From Sisyra terminalis (Eukaryota; Arthropoda; Insecta; Neuroptera; Sisyridae): a stretch of DNA of 64,000 nucleotides. Shown one piece after another: positions 60,864 through 64,000 of the stretch. Positions within the stretch are counted from its first letter, which is position 1. Each line of letters opens with the position of its first letter. The notes beneath the pieces were generated by a model, which did no database searches, was not told the origin of the DNA, and saw only the letters and a program-made list of their open reading frames with translations. Made by a program: the position numbers and the translations under genes. Where the stretch lies: contig OY292274.1 in NCBI GenBank assembly GCA_958496175.1, forward strand, positions 60,212,630 through 60,276,629. The letters run 5' to 3'.

Positions 60864-61926
60864 ACGGTGGGAATGACAATCCCTAGACACATATAAGAGT
60901 TATGAATCCCTATGACTTTGATAAAATATTATGTTATTAAAACCAGTTTAAGGATATGCAAAGTTCTAGATTTATTTAAATCTTATTTTTATTTCTTTAC
61001 TATCACAATAAATGAATTGATATATATCTTGTAAAAGCTAATTAGTAGGTAAATGTTTTAGTTAGTAATGCTCGGAAGATTTTCTCAATACATATTCAGT
61101 TATCGTTAATAAATATTTAATATTGGTTAGTGATTTAACGGGAACTAGGATGTTCCTCATCGATCACGGCGTTCTGGGCACTTGTTTAGAATGTCCAGTG
61201 GTAAAAATAGACCTATTTCACATGGTGGTGCACGTGGTGTATTCTTCTTCTTGATTTTGATTCCTATACAGAAGTTTTTCTTCTTGAATTCAAAATATGA
61301 GAATTTGATCATGAAGATCAACTTATGATTGGATAAATTTTAATTTAGAATTACCCAAAGAAATTTTTGAACCACAAAACCTTTTAGGTTTTAAATTTTC
61401 AAAAAATTATGCTTTATTTTCATCGTACTTCTTGTATTTGAGTAATTATTTTAATAAATAGGTGTTATGACGACTTAAAAACTTTAAATTTTAAATCTAA
61501 AACTTATATCATCACCCTTTAATATTTTGGTATTGATTACTTTAATAATTGCACTAACTAAAACTAATGCATTAGATTGCATTAAAATTACATTTTTTAC
61601 TTCAAAACCCTATGATAAAAACCAATTTAACAAACAATGGACATTAATTGAGTGAACCTACTAATGCATTGGTTTTATAGTAATTATGGGTGGGTTTTGT
61701 GGAAGAGCCGTATGAGAGTTAATAAAAAAACTATTCTAGTTTTAATAGAAACTATGTTTAAAATTCAGTCTATTTACAAAACCATTTATTTTAATTTTGT
61801 TATTTACAAAGTGCCTAATGTGACATACATATAATAAATTAATATTAATTTCGTACAATATTCTCATAACAATGATAAAATGCATATAAACGTATACGCA
61901 CGATTTGTATCATATGAAATAAATAT
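60864..61926. other. Downstream flank of the UGT gene; no gene seen
   Basis: The segment 61140-61250 has higher GC (ACGGCGTTCTGGGCACTTG) than its surroundings but no supported exon structure. The rest is AT-rich. Confidence 0.35.
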
Positions 61927-62447
61927 CTATGTTGTTTTTAGCTTTTTCCCTTGAAAAATTTTCACGCTATATGAACTCGACAAGTGATTCAATAAATATT
62001 TTCCCAAATATTTGCTTAAGACAAACAAGAGAATAATAATCAGGGAATAAACGACAAAAACGTCAATCAAGTAGTATTGAATTACGCCCAACTTTCGGGC
62101 CGGCGAGCGAAGATGCGGGGCGCCGCGATGACGTAACACGTACTCGGTCCAGAAAATGGCTCTTTCCAGAGGCGATTCCTTCTGGTCGCGGAGCAAAAGC
62201 TGCCGCTTTTTCACCTCGTGCTTGTATTTGCTGTCGTTGACGACGAGCTTAATGGCGCGGTGCAGCTTTTCCGCAGTGATGTGCTGCAAATTGAGCTTTA
62301 GCGCATATCCATCCACCTCAGCCTTGGCCGCGTTGGCGTCGTGGTCGCAAAAGACGGGAATTGTCACCACAGGAACACCGTGGTAAACGGTTTCAAACAT
62401 GCTCAGCAAACCGCCATGGGTCACGAAAGCTCTGATTTTCGGATGGC
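61927..62447 (-). CDS. UDP-glycosyltransferase, last exon only
   Basis: A single exon begins after a TTGTAG acceptor at 62447 and ends with TAG at 61927. It encodes about 173 residues: HPKIRAFVTHGGLLSMFE, then ETVYHGVPVVTIPVFCDHD. This is the C-terminal half of the UGT signature, which binds the UDP-sugar (His and Asp/Gln-region residues). After a basic segment comes a membrane helix (VIQYYLIDVFVVYSLIIILL...) and a short cytosolic tail ending KLKTT. The tail fits a KxKxx ER-retrieval motif, as in insect microsomal UGTs. The enzyme would conjugate small lipophilic compounds to a sugar in the ER lumen. The WxPQ part of the signature and the N-terminal acceptor domain must lie on earlier exons; none is seen between 62448 and 64000. 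GC content is clearly higher than in the surrounding DNA, as expected for a constrained exon. Confidence 0.9.
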
Positions 62448-63479
62448 CTACAACATAAAAGAGCATTGAATTATTAAATGTATTCGGTTGAAGTCAACAA
62501 ATTTTCTTGATTTATTTAGGTTTCTTAAAAAAAAAACATTTCCTCTTTATTTTTCTTCAACAATTACCACCACAGAACAAAACTTTTTCGTTACCTCTGA
62601 TCGTCTCATTTGCGAATAATTTTAACATCCACCCATTTAATTTTTTTCATGTTATTACACAAAAAATTAAAATATTCCTCTTTTTTATATCAGGTCTTCA
62701 ATTTAAATAAAATTTATTTAAATATTTCAAAGTTAACAAAGTTATTTTTATTCTTTCTTTATTAAATAAACTTTACCATGTTTTTATTACTTGAAACATA
62801 GACAAAGTCAACATTTTTTTCCATTTTCTCCCTGTAAATCCCTGGAAAATTAAAAATTTTATAAAGTTACGGAAACACGCAAAATAAATATAAATTTTTC
62901 GGATTTAAAAATAGAAAATTATCAAAGAGATCTTCATACTTCACTAATATTTATCATAATAAGTACAGAGGAAATTTAAATGAAAATCATATAGCCATAT
63001 GAAAACTGCAAATACTGACAAATACTATCTTGTCAATTACTTTGGCAGAGGATTGTAAAATACGTAACGTTGATTTTTTCTTTTTTTGGATCTCCCTATC
63101 CTGTTATTTATTTATTTCCCCATTATTCAAATGTTACGTCACATAATTTGAAAAAAAACATTTCTGTTTTTGTGTATTGAATGTAAATATTTATATTTAT
63201 ATACTACGTAACAAATTGCTCCAAATCAACCAACTCCTACATACTGTCCCTGGACATATTAATAGATTTTGCACCAAATATGATAAAAATACTATTTTAT
63301 TTTTGAATTTAAATTTTCAATAGGATTTTACTTCCTGGAAAAAAAAAATTTTTTATGTTTTTGACCAATTAAAGTAACAAAAAAATTATATTTACCAAAA
63401 AAAAAATAGTTTTTGCTATAATCATTTAAACTATCTTGTTAATTTCAGTGAATTGAATTGATTAATATTTAATTAAAAG
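62448..63479. other. Probable UGT intron
   Basis: Lies upstream of the last UGT exon on its strand. AT-rich, homopolymer-laden; no UGT exon such as the WxPQ segment could be found. Confidence 0.45.
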
Positions 63480-63695
63480 CTCTTTAACTGCTATTAAAGC
63501 TTCAATTCTTCCCAGCGTGCTGTATTTGTAGGACAGTAAAGTCCATTGCCTTTGTGGAGGATGATTCCATTTATGAGTTTTTTTCTGAAAGCTATTTTTC
63601 TGAAGTGATCACATATTTTGCCGATTTTCTCTTCATCAAGTTCCATTAATTTTCAATGGGATTCAAATCAGGACTGGCACCTTAGAGTAAGGTAA
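63480..63695 (-). mobile_element. Tc1/mariner transposase relic
   Basis: The minus strand reads ASPDLNPIEN, a stop, then W.LMKRKSAKYVITS and, further on, shifted relics. SPDLNPIENLW with the following basic segment is the conserved end of the Tc1 DDE domain. Only about 200 bp remain, with stops. Probably in an intron of the UGT gene, upstream of its last exon. Confidence 0.7.
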
Positions 63696-64000
63696 TTGGG
63701 GTAATTATCAAGATTATACTCTTAATCAGGAAATATATTTCCTAAAAATCTTTACTTCTTCTTATAAAGTTAAAAATAAATAATATGAAATTAAATTTAG
63801 TAGAATATATAGTATTGCAGAAAATCATAAGTACTTCTAATAATATGACCAGGGATTGTCCAGCATCAGAGGTTTAGAAAGTATACCAACCTTAGTGGTA
63901 CACTTGAACATTTTATATATGTATATGTTACATTATACAGAAATGTAAGCTGGTTGTCTATCATTGACAGTTAAAAAAAATTTGTCATTATAACATCCAA

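Noticed and set aside
62156..62386. 76-codon plus frame, Ser-rich
   Set aside because: Shadow of the UGT exon.

Overview
The window is strongly AT-rich genomic DNA from an insect. Genes are split by spliceosomal introns, with GT/AG junctions that give clean reading frames. It carries a sensory neuron membrane protein (CD36 family), a His/Ala/Pro-rich cuticle-type secreted protein, a UDP-glycosyltransferase exon and DUF4728-type four-helix membrane proteins. The repeats (Jockey-type LINEs, Penelope-like elements, Helitrons, many foldback MITEs) fit a repeat-rich insect genome. A beetle is my guess, but nothing here proves the order. Most open frames of 60-110 codons are noise or decayed transposons.

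Layout. 1-2745: 3' end of a plus-strand membrane protein gene; its upstream DNA carries a Helitron and a MULE-like MITE. 3602-9544: a minus-strand four-exon DUF4728-like gene, tail to tail with the first and evidently its paralogue, since both share a 154-nt exon of the same phase. 9545-31600: a long gene-poor stretch holding two inverted copies of a TIR element with remnants of an unclassified protein family, two Jockey-type LINE copies, a 986-bp palindrome set in the centre of a smaller palindrome, foldback MITEs and a satellite with a unit near 336 bp. 31608-32221: the two-exon cuticle protein gene with a TATA box. 32400-42360: a pogo-like remnant, a Tigger-like MITE, short tandem duplications and a rearranged Jockey copy.

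42365-55396: a complete eight-exon SNMP gene (509 aa). Its small introns are 55-223 bp. Its three large introns (7.2, 2.0 and 1.9 kb) are swollen by transposons: intron 2 by a foldback element, a pogo-like copy, a tRNA-like head, a Penelope-like element and LINE debris; intron 4 by a MITE and an 848-bp foldback; intron 6 by a Helitron that carries a nested hAT MITE.

55500-64000: decayed LINE and Tc1/mariner fragments, a 410-bp duplication, a third MULE-like MITE, and at 61927-62447 (minus) the last exon of a UDP-glycosyltransferase whose other exons are not found in the window.

The host genes suggest chemosensation (SNMP), cuticle and detoxification, but they are not an operon or a visible functional cluster. 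The best candidates for something undescribed are the TIR element bounded by CACTGATCAAC, the foldback families with 8-bp target duplications that could be transcribed as long hairpins, and a recurrent ribozyme-like motif.
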